Below, one piece after another: positions 1 to 13,536 of a DNA stretch of 64,000 bases. Both the position numbers and the translations under genes were made by a program. Source of the stretch: Coniferiporia sulphurascens (Eukaryota > Basidiomycota > Agaricomycetes > Hymenochaetales > Hymenochaetaceae); contig NBBA01000003.1 of the NCBI GenBank assembly GCA_002794785.1, positions 1,736,001-1,800,000 on the forward strand, read 5' to 3'. The notes under the pieces were generated by a model. That model saw only the letters and a program-made list of their open reading frames with translations. It did not search any database and was not told the DNA's origin. How positions within the stretch are numbered: the first letter of the stretch is position 1; every line of letters begins with the position of its first letter.

Positions 1-1282
1 AGGCACAACCTCATACGCGAGAAATTTATCCCCGGAACGGCTCTACGAGATCCATATGCTATGCATATACGAAACCGGATGGAGACACTTGACAATTCAG
101 GCGTCAGGCGTCTGGCCCCCGCTGCTCTGATGTAAATATGTGAATATTCATAGCCTCCCCGTCTCCGTATCTCCTGGGATGGGGCCATCGCGGGTTTCAA
201 GTGCTTCGATGGCTCCTGCCGGGTATCAAGTCCAACCCTCCAGCACTCATGTCTACGTCTCGGGTGGATTTCCCTCTCTCGGTTCCCAGAAGGACGAGTC
301 AGAATACCACGTGAAAACAGACGTTTATATATCCTTACAAAGGTAGCCCGGAGGATGACTCGGAGGAGCACGTACTTACGAGCCGTATAGTTGAAATCGG
401 GAGCCGAACGCTCAGGGTGGTAGCAGTACTACCTGTCCAGCACGACTCACGCCGCGACTTGGAAATCATGTCGTACAAGCCGAAACATGTTTACTTCTGA
501 TTACCAAACCCTGAATATCCTTCCTTGATTGTATCAGCTAATATTATCAGCATAGTGGAAGCCTTCGTAGACTATCAGACATGTCATCCAAGAAACCTGT
601 CATCGACTCGAAACTTCCTGATCTTCATAATTTCGTATGAACCCTTGAGTAGCGCCGGTCTACTTGAGGGGTTACCGGGACCTTTATTAGGGACCTAGCT
701 GACTCAGGCTGCAGTACACCTCACGCAGTGTATCTCGGAGAAGCCGCACCTGGCTCAGCCAAATGGGAACGGGGTGCTGCAGGCATAGAGTAGCTTTGTT
801 TCTCTCCCCAGACCTGAAGTCATAGGAGACCCACGTCTACGCGTACTGAAAAACTTCTACATCAATGTTCACTTGAAATTATAGCCGAAGGGTACTGGGA
901 ACCGGGAAAACCTAATCCGACCGGACCTTTCGTTCTGTTGTGCATGTTTAACAGAGCCGGGGTATCTCAGGTTATGAGGATTCCTCTTCGGGCTAATTAT
1001 CCAAGTCATCCAGGGTGGATATTTCAAAATTTTTGGTCTTGTATTTTTTATTAGCCCATGTGGGTGAGTGGCGCTGTCGATCCCATTTTGAGACTCCGCG
1101 TTACTGTAAGAGGGTTTGGGCAGTTTGATGCGCGCTCGCGTCACGCGTTCTCACACATCTACCAGCACAACCTCTCACTCGAACTTGCAGGAGCAGCTGG
1201 GCCAGCATATTCATACAGTTATACTCCCATTCTGGACGGTCTTGGTAACTTCCATTCCGCCTGACCCTACGCTGGCTCTTTG
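1..1282. other. No gene recognised
   Basis: No reading frame here has family motifs or a splice pattern I can defend; the short open frames are scattered over both strands and overlap one another. The last few hundred bases should contain the promoter and 5' leader of the RUS1-family gene that starts at 1283. Confidence 0.5.
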
Positions 1283-3029
1283 ATGCCATCTCGTGCGCGT
1301 ATATCCGAGAAAGATGAAAATGGCGTGCTATTGCAAAAGTACTTGTTTGAAGATGATCGTATAGTCGAAGCTGTGAGACCATACTCCGACATCTACGTCA
1401 GACATTGTATTGAATGTAAAAACCTTACTATAAGCTAGGACGGAACTGGGAAATCAACGACCAGTTACAGATTTAATCTGGGGACTTCCGGTTTGCACAT
1501 GCTAACGGAAGTATTCCTACCTTCGGGCTTTCCGGCGAGCGTTACCTCCGGTGCGTAGGAACAAGTCTGTCATGGGAAGGGACCTTATTCTAAGCTCTGA
1601 AACATAGACTACATCTGGTACGTCCGGAACGCCCAGTGATTTCAGCGGTAATTTCATACGACTTCTAGGTATCAATTGTTTGATTCGTTACAAGCTTTCA
1701 GTAGCTCGATTGCAGGTTTGTTATCGTCAAGAGCAGTGCTTGAAGGTGAAGAGTTTTATCGCTGTGAGATGAACGCTCCTAAATTGTACAAGGCTTTGGA
1801 GTCGGTGATGAAAACGCATCATCAACCAATGCTGTGCTCCTTAGCGTAGTTCAAGATGCGACAGGTCGTTTAGCTAGTAAGTTTTTTTGTTTGTTATGCA
1901 CCCTTTGTACCCTATCAATTTTTTTTTTGCAATCCATTCCAACTGACACGAGACCTAAGCTATTTTTTTCGCGTGGAAATGGGGCCCGGCGCTTGCCCCG
2001 GAAGCTAAGATGTATCGGCTTGCCGCAGACATCTTCAATGATAGCGCGTTCGTCCTTGACTGCCTCTCCCCCGCACTCCCCTCGCGTCTCCGTATTGCCG
2101 CACTCTGTCTTAGTGGTGCATTGCGCGCCGTATGCGGTGTTTGTGGAGGTGGAGCCAAGTCAGCCCTCAGCGTACACTTCGCGAAGACTGGGAACGTGGG
2201 TGAGTTGAACGCGAAGGATGCGAGTCAAGAGACTGTCATTGGCCTCCTCGGCATGCTGGTAGGTCACAACTTATCTTTCGGAATTATGGCGTATTTATTC
2301 TCTCGTTTTCCGTAGTGTGGGTCGTACGCCATGGCACACATCAACTCGCGCTCTGCCACTTGGACCACGCTGCTTTTTCTTCTCTTTATCCACCTCGGAA
2401 CGAACTATCTGGCCGTTCGCGCCGTTACCCTCGTAACGCTGAACCGACAACGAGCAAATATTGCCTACGGACTTTATTGTGCACGGAGCGACGCTGTCCC
2501 GACGCCGTCCGAGGTTTCCCGCTGTGAGCGTATTTTTGAGTTTCCCGGCGCCTTACGCGAGCCTGTGTCTGGCTCCTACATGGGGGCCTGTACGATCTGC
2601 GAGTCGGCCAGGGAAATCTTTGACGCTTCAGCTCGGGGACCTCGGATATCCGGGCTTTCTATAACGGACTCCCTCAGCGTGTTCCGTGACGAAGCGTACT
2701 TCCTCACGGTTACTTCGAGGGCCGGACGCCCCTGCTCGATTTACTTGTGCTTTAAAGACGGGGCTGGATCTGAGGACCGACTGAAAGCCTGGCTGAACGC
2801 TTACGAGCTTGCTCGACTTGTTGGTAAGAAGTCAATCGATACACCGGTGCTGTCGGAGGTCGTTCGTTCCTCCCTGAATCGCGTCGGTAGCAAATTTCCA
2901 GACTTCATAGAGAAAGCGAGGGAAGCAGGCTGGGATCTGTCAACTGATGCAGTTGTCACGCGACCTGTGCGCCACACGGTTGTGGAATACCCATACAGTA
3001 ATAATGTGGACGAGAAGAAGAGTATATGA
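1283..3029 (+). CDS. RUS1 / DUF647 family protein (root UVB sensitive family)
   Basis: Predicted 461-residue protein of the RUS1 (DUF647) family, conserved membrane-associated proteins of plants, fungi and animals; the biochemical role is not settled. Exons 1283-1372, 1439-1550, 1608-1617, 1669-1745, 1793-1876, 1960-2258 and 2316-3029 join in phase with GT..AG introns. Family blocks appear in order: VFLPSGFPASVTSDYIWYQ, then SRAVLEGFGVGDENASS, QDATGRLATIFFAWKWGP, YRLAADIFNDSAFVLD, GNVGELNAKDASQETV, and LNRQRANIAYGLY. Hydrophobic segments around LLFLLFIHLGTNYLAV suggest membrane association. The third exon is only 10 nt but supplies the expected DYIW residues. The start at 1283 is inferred from the first in-phase ATG and is the least certain part; an upstream exon cannot be excluded. 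It converges on the PRKRIP1-like gene. Confidence 0.9.
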
Positions 3030-3428
3030 TTTCGGCGGATAAATATGTAGTAGGCACATACACTGAGTAAATGGATGAAACACATGAAAAAAATTCCGGA
3101 AGTCTGGCGACGAAACGATCTGTTACGAAAAGAGAAGAGGCACATTGATACATGTATTGAACTCGGCCACATGTTCTCCGGCCTTGCGGCCAGCAAACGG
3201 GTTCTATTTTTCAGATCAATCGACCTGGGCCACGGCGATTCGACCAATCATTCCCAAAAGCCAGCGGACACGAACAAGGCTGGTCTGATGGGACGCGTGG
3301 TCTTCTGGACAGGAACACAAGGTGTGCGAGGCAAAATCCAATTATCTGGAAAACATGGTCAAGACTGATGCGATGTCGCGCTTGTAGATGAAATGACCTG
3401 ACAACATTACCAAGACATCTTTCTTTCA
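3030..3428. other. Convergent 3' intergenic region
   Basis: About 400 bp between two stop codons on opposite strands (RUS1-like on plus, PRKRIP1-like on minus). It should hold both 3' untranslated regions; nothing else is recognised. Confidence 0.5.
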
Positions 3429-4200
3429 TCAATCATCTTCGATAATCGTGATAGTGGACGTCTCGACAACCGCCTGCGGCTGATCACCCGCTATACCCTC
3501 CGGCTCCGTAGTCGAGTCTGGCGGGAAAGGCCCTGGTTCGCTTGCATCCGCATCGTCTTCGATCTCTTCTCCCTCTTCCCCAGGCTTCCTGAAAACTATC
3601 TCCGCGCCGTTGACAAGTCTGCGCTTCTTCAGTGTCGCACCACCAGCGTTTCGTGTGGATTTCTCTTCTGCATCTGCATTCCCAGTGGAAGGACTACCAT
3701 CGTGCGGGCCGCCTTTCGTTTTCGCCTTTTCCTTCTTCTTCTGTCTCTTTGCGCGGTTCTTCGCAGTTTTTGACTCCGCCTCTTCCTCCCACTGGCGTTT
3801 CTTCTGCTCAAACTCGCGCTCTGCAGCTTCCTACAGACTCTAGTCAGCGCACGTCTCCCCGCCACAGTATGGAACATAATTAGCATACCTTCTGTGCCGT
3901 CTCGTCCATGACCTTCAATCGCTCGTACTCTCGCCGCCTACTCGACTTGTACACGTGGAACTCACCGCTGCCCGCTCCGGCACTTGAGCCCTGCACGTTC
4001 TTCATCATCTCGCGTGGGGGGCGGATAGTCTTCTCTTTTGGCGGTGCGGGTATGTGTGCAGGCTTTGCGGGATCCTTAAGCAACCGTGCAAGCTGCAAGC
4101 GCTGCGTCTCAACTGCAGTTGGCGCATGACGGTTCGCCGGTGAAGGCACGGCAATCGAGCTTGGACCCGGCGAGGGCGACGCTGAAGCAGAGGCAGCCAT
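3429..4200 (-). CDS. PRKRIP1 / DUF1168 family protein
   Basis: Predicted 237-residue basic, coiled-coil-prone protein of the PRKRIP1 (DUF1168) family. Human PRKRIP1 is a catalytic-step spliceosome component and binds double-stranded RNA, so a nuclear splicing role is likely by homology. Two exons on the minus strand, 4200-3889 and 3830-3429, are split by a 58-nt intron at phase 0. Family features are an Ala/Pro/Ser-rich N-terminus, the block GSGEFHVYKSSRRREYERL, then a charged helix rich in Glu and Lys ending with NRAKRQKKKEK. The tail is acidic and low in complexity, ending IIEDD. The ATG at 4200 is the first in frame and lies about 150 bp from the stop of YIP1, which is transcribed the same way from further upstream. 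Confidence 0.88.
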
Positions 4201-4352
4201 GGCGGTTGGTGGTTAAGCAGGCGATGGTTACGTAACATACAGCACGCTCAGTTTATAGGCTCAAAATAAGAGGATGCCGAGATCGCAAACCTGAGCAATA
4301 GTATTATACCAATGAAGGGCTAAAAGAGAAAGAGATAGACTACTACATGAAC

Positions 4353-5359
<1,007 letters not shown>

Positions 5360-5535
5360 CTATGTCGCTGTTAAATACGTGCTCGTCGTTGTCGTTATGG
5401 TTGAGAGTGTCCCAATGGATACTGCTGCGGTGAGTCCGTTTGAGAGCTGAGAACGACGTGTTACCTTACGTCAGCATCACCTGTGTTCGGAAAAGGAAAA
5501 TTACGCATTTTGCTTGCCGCTTGTTCTGAACCGCC
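5360..5535. promoter_or_regulatory. Shared divergent promoter, YIP1 / NSA2
   Basis: The 176 bp between the two start codons must carry both promoters. It contains CCAAT-like sequence near 5412 and a TTACGTCA motif at 5466-5473, which resembles a CRE/ATF bZIP site. Binding is inferred only. Confidence 0.5.
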
Positions 5536-6604
5536 ATGGTAAGCATGTTTTTTGCTGGAAGTTATGAGCATCGCGCTGATTAAATGCCGTCTCTGTCTTT
5601 AGCCTCAGGTAACTCGTTGCTATTCAGTGAAGATAGTTTATCTAACATCTTCGGACAGAACGAGTATATCGAGGAGCATATAAAACGCCATGGAAGGCGA
5701 TTGGACTACTTCGAGAAAAAGTGCGTTTCAACACTGTCGTACTAGGCTCAGAGGACCTTACTCACTGGGTATTTCAGGCGGAAGAGGGAAGCGCGTGCTG
5801 TACACCATGCCTCTGCAACCGCACAAAAAACCGTCGGCTTGAAGGCCAAGATTCTACATGCTAAGCGTCATACTGAGAAGGTACAGCTCAAGAAGACGCT
5901 GAAGGCGCACGATGAACGGAACGTCAAGCAAAAGGATTCCAGTGCAGCTCCGGAAGGTGCACTGCCGACTTTCTTGCTCGATCGTGAAGGCCAAAAGGAT
6001 GCCAAGGCGATGTCGTCTGCGATCAAGCAGAAACGCAAGGAGAAAGCGGCGAAATACGCAGTGCCTCTGCCTAAGGTGCGCGGTGTTGCGGAGGAGGAAG
6101 TCTTCAAGGTCATGCGCACGGGCAAGAGCAAGAAGAAGGCTTGGAAACGTATGGTCCTCAAAGCGACGTTTGTTGGTGAGGGGTTTACGCGAAAACCGGT
6201 CAAGATGGAGCGGTTTGTGCGCCCTATGGCACTGCGGTACAAAAAGGCAAACGTCACACATCGTACGTGCATAGACCGTGTCTCCTGGCGCTTCTTCACT
6301 CATATGTTCACATGTACAGCCGATTTGAAAGCGACATTCCAACTCCAGATCATCGGTGTAAAAAAGAACCCGCAGTCGCCCATGTACACACAACTCGGAG
6401 TGATGACGAAGGGCACTGTTATCGAAGTGAACGTCTCAGAGCTGGGTATGGTTACCACCGGTGGGAAAGTCGTCTTCGGAAAGTACGCGCAGATCACGAA
6501 CAATCCGGAGAACGATGGCTGTATCAATGCAGTGCTTTGTGAGTCCTTCATGTGGTTGGTAATTGAGACGCTGGGTACTGATGTTTCTCTCGTCAGTGGT
6601 CTGA
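5536..6604 (+). CDS. NSA2: NSA2, 60S ribosomal subunit biogenesis factor
   Basis: Predicted 260-residue NSA2 (TINP1) protein, a nucleolar factor of pre-60S maturation with an S8e-like fold; the length is as expected for the family. Exons are 5536-5538, 5603-5608, 5659-5720, 5778-6262, 6320-6538 and 6597-6604. The first exon is just the ATG and the second just CCTCAG, giving the conserved MPQ start before [20 protein letters not shown]. Further conserved blocks are [72 protein letters not shown] and [15 protein letters not shown] at the end. Splice phases agree at every junction. The last exon codes only the final part of Leu, then Val and the stop. Divergent from YIP1. Confidence 0.96.
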
Positions 6605-6849
6605 TTTTTCGTATTCTCTTGTAGTGTATCTTTACTTGCTTAGCCTCCTTTCTACATGTGTTGCTGTATAATACATTGTTCGCGCTACTCAGCATTGTAT
6701 GTCTCAGAGTATGACAATGCAATTTGGAGAAATTGACCGAAGTCGAGGTTGAGGTCGCCAGTCAGCGCTTACTAATAAAGCCGCGCCTTCATTCAGCACT
6801 CCGGGAGTGCTCGACGACGTCTTTCCTCCGAACCACAACCATCTTCATC

Positions 6850-7998
6850 ATGACAAGTGCCCAGCCCGCTGTACCGTTTTTCAAGAAGGGGAAATCACGC
6901 CCCGCCAATCACCGCCGGCGCGACGAATCCCCACCGTCCGCAGCCAGTGTTGCAGGTCCTTCCGGGCTCACCCTAGCGGCGGATGCAAAGTCCCAAGTTG
7001 TTCTTCCTTCACGCAAAACTGGTCCGAACCTTCTCTCGGCTGGGACGAAGCGCACCGCCAGACAACGGGACGACAATACGAACTTCTCTGATGACGAGGG
7101 CGACGATAGGCGTGACGGACCGGACGTAAAATGGACGGCCGCGGGCTCGCACCAGGCTGCGGCGCAGGATATCTTGGCGGGAGACGAGGCTGAGGCGCTG
7201 CTAGAGCGGCGGAACAAAAAGACACGACTCAATGGCGATGAGGACGAAAACGACAGACCGGACGACGGTTTGTACCGCGGTCAGAATGCGTACAAGAGTC
7301 ACATCAAGAAGAGTCAGGAGGTACCGAAGGCAATGCGTGTTGGCCCTCAACGTAACACGTCAAGTACAATTCGGACAGTCACTATCGTCGATTACCAGCC
7401 AGATGTCTGCAAAGATTATAAAGGTACGCGGATTTGCTCCTTCAACATTTTGGCTTACATGTGCATAGACTAATTTCGTCTCTTATAGAGACGGGCTATT
7501 GTGGATTCGGCGATACATGCAAATTCTTACACGATCGTGGAACCTGTAAGTCTCGTAACCTCTGTTAGTATCGTTCGCGGCTAATATGTTGAACGCACAG
7601 ATCTTGCCGGCTGGCAATTGGACAAGCTCGCTGACCAACCCAAACGAAATGTTGGTGATTCGGACGACTCTGACTCCGACTCGGACGAGGATATTCCATT
7701 CGCATGCCTCATCTGCCGCAAGCCATACACTGACCCCGTCGTGACGCGCTGCGGACACTATTATTGCTCCGCGTGTGCGATTAAGCGGTACGCGAAGACC
7801 CCTAAATGCCTTGCGTGCGGTGCACCAACGGGTGGCATTTTCAATCGTGGAGACAAGGTAATTGCAAAATTACAGAAGAAGAAGGAGGAAGAGGACGAAG
7901 GCAGGGATGGGGAGGATGAAGGGGGTACCAGGAAGAACGAGGTGCAGCTTGAGGGTCTAGGGCAGGCGAGCACAGACGAACAGAGTGATGACGAATGA
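6850..7998 (+). CDS. CWC24: CWC24 / RNF113 spliceosomal CCCH-RING protein
   Basis: Predicted 342-residue homologue of yeast Cwc24 and human RNF113A, a spliceosome-associated protein that binds near the 5' splice site in the activated complex and carries a RING ubiquitin-ligase-like domain. Exons are 6850-7423, 7489-7545 and 7601-7998, with phases in agreement. The N-terminus begins [12 protein letters not shown] and is followed by a disordered charged region with an acidic patch near DDEGDDRRD. The conserved [19 protein letters not shown] leads into a CCCH finger (C-x8-C-x5-C-x3-H) ending [10 protein letters not shown]. The RING is [20 protein letters not shown] through [13 protein letters not shown]. 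The C-terminus is rich in Glu, Lys and Asp. The ATG at 6850 was chosen because the frame upstream lacks family-like sequence. It follows NSA2 by 245 bp on the same strand. Confidence 0.95.
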
Positions 7999-10900
7999 TA
8001 CCGCAGTGTACGAATTCACCAATGTACGATTATAGGTATTTATTCTCGTTTCAATGCACGGTTTCTCTTATCATGACTGAAATAGACGAGGGAAACCAGA
8101 AAACTATCTCAATGGACTCTTAAATGTTTAGTCTGAAATTTGTTTGTGTACCCCGAAGGTATCGTTGTGCAGTGGCGTTTCCTCTCTTTTGTGCTAAAAC
8201 TGTGTTCAGCCTTCCTTGAAAGCGGAAAAACTATTATGTTTCTCAACCTCCCCATTCTTGGATAGTTTTTGTGCAGGAAAATTCAAGTTTGAAATCTATA
8301 AACGTCCGGCATCGAAGGATGCGGCCGACGTGCCATGACCTTATTGTTTCTCAATGGGCTCGAATTCCTTCAAAAGCCCCACATACCGAAATTAGAATAA
8401 GCAGATAGCGTAATAGGAGGTCTCCCACAATCTTGCGAAGTTCTTAACAAGGCTTATCGGACTGGTTATAGTTGGATGATGGATTCGTCAATTCACGGTC
8501 TACGCGCTGAAGAGCTAGAACTTGGGAACGATCGGAATACGGAAAAAAAGGTCATCGGAAGGCCGGAGTTTTGCTAGTATCAGAAGTGTGGCGTATTAAG
8601 GTCCCGTCTTATTGATCCTAGGTAGGGCAAAGCGGAAGCACGGCCGTATCTAGGTTTATAAATAAAGGTCGGATTTCGCAGCGCCGGTACGCCCATCTGT
8701 GAATGAACTAGATCACTCGCATCGAATTACTGAAACACTGTGAACCTGGGCGCGAACGCAGGGTGAACTTGCGGGAAGCAACAATCGTGGAGATGCATTC
8801 CTGTGCATACGCAACGTGAATGAGGCAAAAGCAGAAAGATGGCCTGACAGCGGCCGTTCGGGCCCAAGTTGTGTTCCGAACCACAGATAAAGTTAGTTTC
8901 AGCCTGTGTAGGCATCAAGAATCGTGGAATTCGAACATACCGCTCCAAAGATCTTTCAGGACCATCATTGTTAGGGAACTGAAGAGTCGAAAGGCGAAGG
9001 ATCGTCTCCCACCCCTTTGCTCGGCAACGCATAGGTAGACCCTCGAGGACAGAAAGGCTGCAACAGGAGAAGGACGAGCCTCTAGCGAAGAAGCAGCATT
9101 ACGAGGGGAGCTCCGAGAAGGCCTCTCAAGTTGCACATGATCGGCACCAGAAAGGCTTTTGGCATTGATCTTCACCCGGAATCTTTTCACTTGAGCACTA
9201 CCGGAGCGCGCAATACGCAATCTCAGCATCGTAATGCTGAGTACGTTGCACATGTAGAACGGACAGAGGTTTTAGTCCGAGGAGGACGAGAAAATCCTCC
9301 CCCGAGGAACATGAGAGTCCGAGGAGAAAGGAAGTCCAAAAAATCCCAAATATGCCTCACCGTGATGAGCGCGACTTCTTCGGGGGCCGTCGGGCTTTTC
9401 GCACTCGGTTGCATTCACATCACGACAATAGCCAGTCCCAGTTTGTCGTTAAAGATCTTCCTGCAATACATATTGGAGTTTCCCAAGCCCACACTAGCGC
9501 TCTCACGATTCAAGGCCCCCAAGCGTCGATTGAAGGTTTGTTGCTGAGTAATGTGGACCTACCATGTAGTGCTTAAAATGTCGGCGGCTTCAAGATCGCT
9601 GATATTGTCCGCAATATTATCGTGGAGCAAGAGCAGTTTAAAAATTTGCAATGGAAAAATAAGGACACTCAACCTTACGCCTTAAGGGGGCCAAGAAAAA
9701 CTTCCCTTTGGAATCCTTCGCACTGCGCTGGCGTACGCATGGCAGGTACGACCTTGTGCATGCACGGAAACGGATGCCTCACTCCTTCGGAACGCCAGCG
9801 GAGTGTGGAAGAGATGGATGGGAGCGTGTATGAAGAAGAAAAGTTAAGGCACTAAAAAAGAAATTGTGAACCGAGTTGCTCGTTAGTTCTGGATGCTTAT
9901 CCCACCCAACCCCTAGTACCGCTGGAGAGGGTGTTCCTAGGGCTCTTTGACTCCCTCAACTTCGCTCACGCCGTGGAAATTTGCCGAGGGTGAATACACG
10001 GGTGAAGTCATCGAAGGTCCGGAGAAAAGCGACCATTTGTGAAGTTATGAAGGAAGTCGAGCCACGGAACGCGCCGGGGTTGAATTTATCCCTCTTGTTT
10101 GTCACACCGCTCCCATGGAAGGGCTCGACAGGAAGCATGACGCGGACCGCTGAGCCAGTTTCCGAGACCGCGATACTTCATGGCCCCCGCAGATAGCTCA
10201 CACCACGCCTAGCCCATCTACACCCCAACAGGAATAGACTGAATGGCAAGAGTGTATTAGTAGTAATCAAGAAGGTAGGATCAATATGAGATGAGAGTAG
10301 TCTCTGGCGTCACGAGACCGCGGACATTCGAGATGGGGGGGCCAGGGCCGCAAATTGGGCGAGCCGAAATAGAATGGCCGCACAGTCAGCCCCAGACTCT
10401 TCGAGACGTTCAAGAGAGAGACGATGTTATTGGTCCTTTGGTAACATCCCTTCGAAGAATCTGCGTTCAAATGAAAGCGTATTGCCTTCCTTAGAGTATC
10501 CCACAGCGCCTTCCTCCTAAGTCGCCAAGGTCATACCCTCTTCGAAGGCACGAGGTACTTCAGTGCATAAGATTTGCCCAGACTCGGACAGCAGCTATCT
10601 CAGGGATCCCACGAAGTGCATGTTATTTATTTCGAGCCTCGAATATCGGACCGGGAAGACAAAGGGAAATAAACGGCAGGCGATTAGAAGAGGGGCATGG
10701 AAAGGATCGGGATAAAGTTTCCTGACTTGCCCTGTGATCTGTTCCCAACGCAAAGGGTCAGCGAACAGGTGGGGACTTGAAGAAACTGCGCTCTCGCCGG
10801 AATAAAGCGCTTCATTTGTTTCCACATGGACTACCCGTTGGGATCGTATGCCCGAACGGTTAGCTCCTGTGGAGTATGTATTGTCAATTACGCAATCCCC

Positions 10901-13536
10901 TTCGTACTTAGGAGCTCATAGGCGGGGGAGTATGGGTTAGCTCGAGGAAACTTCCGAAAGTCTGAATGTGCACCGATTGTTTGGGATCTTCGAATGCACA
11001 CCGTAGTTAAATGTAGCAAAATGACAGGTTGAATGGAAGACCATCAGTGTATGCATACGGCGTGTGCACGTTCGGAGGTCATCTTTATGCAATTGGAGGC
11101 GGAAATCTGACAGGATGAGGCAGCCCTTATGAACCTGAGCGCGGAACACGCCGTTTCGGGCGCAGGCGACTACCACTTTGGCGGGAAGACGGGAAGTTTT
11201 GGACGCGGCTACGCGAGAAGTTGCCGCGAGTGTCCATCAAGTCTCCACGAGGTCGACTGAGTGCGGTCGATGGTCGAGCGCGATCTCAAAAAGCCTGCCT
11301 AGGGTGAGCTGAAGTCGAACATTGCCAAGCTTCTGTTTCGCTTGGGAAGACATGCGGCACCAATTTAAAGTGGCTAAGTCCGGGCTGCATTGGTGCCGAG
11401 CCCATGCTTCAAACGACTTGGTGTCTTCAAGCGGCGAGTGGGAGCAGGAACTCACTTGCTGTTTAGCTTCGCCAGAGATTTTTTTGCTAGTTAAGTTGGT
11501 GCAAAGCCTTTTTACGGTTGTGTTCGGGGAATGTTAATGCGAGTAGCATCATAACAGGGGAGTCCGTGAGCGCGTGACTGTGACCGTTAGTAGGGTTTAA
11601 GCAACCCCCGCCGACCTTATTTTTAACCAAATATCTGTATGGGAATCTTTCCAGAAAAGGAAGTCACCTGCGATCGAAGGACCCCTGCAATAGAGTCTAG
11701 ACCTGACAGGATATTGCTGCAGAGTTAAATTTACAATATCACCTCTCCGCCAGATTCTCCAGGAACGCAACATTTCTTCCCGTGACGCTATGGACCGCTG
11801 CTACACCCGGTCGCGGGATCCCACACCGGGTATTGCCAACACATAATATATAATTTCCTTGTATGGTTCAGGTACCGACCAGTCTGTCAGCCTTTGCGCG
11901 AGTGGGGTTGCCTAGATTGGCAACGTTGACAACGGCGGAGACGAACGAAAGCCACTGTAAAATACAAGATGGGCGCTTTACCTAGTGGAATGAAAAACGC
12001 CCTGATTAAGCAAATGCACCAATCTTGTGCTTCTCATCAGAAACCTTACGTAGAGTTCAAAGCAGACAGCCGCGGTCGACAACGTGCGCAGTACGGGGAT
12101 AAGTTTTTTTTTTCTTCCTTGAAAATTTTTTTGGTTCAAATGTAATTCCAAAAAAGTCGTGTGCACATCATTTTAGTGTGCCGTAAGCGTCTGCGAGTCA
12201 GCCTCGGGCAACCCGCAGGGCTGGGATCGGCCTTATGTAAAACACCCCACCTCCCGGTCTCCGATCAAGAACTACGTGTCCATCTTGAAAAACCAAAGCG
12301 GACGTGCTGCTGTAAGACGGCTCGATGTTCCTCCTTGTATACTTACGATTGGAAAATGGCAGAGGTAAACCGGCAAAACTTTTTATGCGTTGTTTGTCTG
12401 AAAAGACAAATTCAAATCAAGCTCTGTTAAGTCTATCTCCGATCTCCTCCTGAAATTAAACGTTAAGCCGATTTTTTGGCGGGATTGATATTTTCGCTTG
12501 CGGAGCATGTGCCTGAGCACACGGTTGCAAACCTGTGCGCAGTGTGGTGGGGTAAGGATCGCGTTCCGTTTCGGCGGCCAGCGGAGGGAGAGGAGAATAT
12601 CAAAAAAAAAAATCGGAAAGCGTCAAAGCACGGAGAAAAGAAAAAAACAAATTCGAATAAAAAGGCTCGTGACGTATAAATTAAATCAGGAAAGCCCGGA
12701 GGGCGATCGGCCCGGCGATTAGATTTAACTTCCAGATTGACTGTGAGATTTAAATTTTTAGATTTAGCCTGCAAATCCCAACAAGGTTTTTATGCGCCCG
12801 ATATATCATCGCGCTGCGCAGACGCGGGCGTCCCTGACTCCTTCAATATGGCTCTCTATCCCCTCCTTCTTCCTGACTTTCCCGTCTTTCCCCCCTATTT
12901 TCCCATTCTTTTCTTCTCAGAATTTTCGGACACGCATGTACCGCACTCCGGCATCGATCTTGGCCTTTCCGCGGCGCCTTGCTTAGCATAACGTCGCACA
13001 ACCCTGGGAGAAACCCGTTCACAGGAACACCGGCAGTATATCCCCCTTTACGAGTGATGTCCCTCGTTTCCACTGTGATTTTTCCACTCTCCCGAAAGTC
13101 ACCACGGGTCGGATAGCCTCATTTCCGTTCCTTTCTCCGCCCTCCTCCGGCTGATCCCAAACCTGTGTCGGTCCACCCATGCCGATCGGTAATCGATAAT
13201 CACTGCAATTGTCCATGGGGAAAAATACACGCTGAGAGTCGCTACGGTACAAGAAGTGCACAAGTACGCTTATTTTAAGAGAGTCCAAACACTATGAGCA
13301 CAGAGGGAGAGAGCGAGCAAAATGCCTGACTTGCGCCCCAAACAAAAAAAAGAAAGCCAAAAAAAGAAATTTTTTAGAGCCACGCTCCATACGATACAGA
13401 AAAGCCAAGATAAACGGTCATAAAATCACAAGAACAGGTTACACCAAAGGGGTATGGGGCTCAGCATAGCTCTCGAAAATGTCCTCCAAATCTCGTTTTC
13501 CTAACACCAAGAAATCTAATGTAGTAATTGCGAGGT
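7999..13536. other. Gene-poor block, 5.5 kb
   Basis: No convincing gene. Open frames are all below about 140 codons, overlap on both strands and show no known motif. There are A-rich tracts near 12600-12660 and 13330-13370 and a T-rich patch near 12104-12133. I found no transposon ends, long tandem array or tRNA. It may be strongly decayed repeat sequence, but nothing shows that directly. Confidence 0.45.

Noticed and set aside
5854..6393. A 179-codon open frame on the minus strand
   Set aside because: It lies antisense over the highly conserved NSA2 exon and has no family motif; it is a codon-bias shadow.
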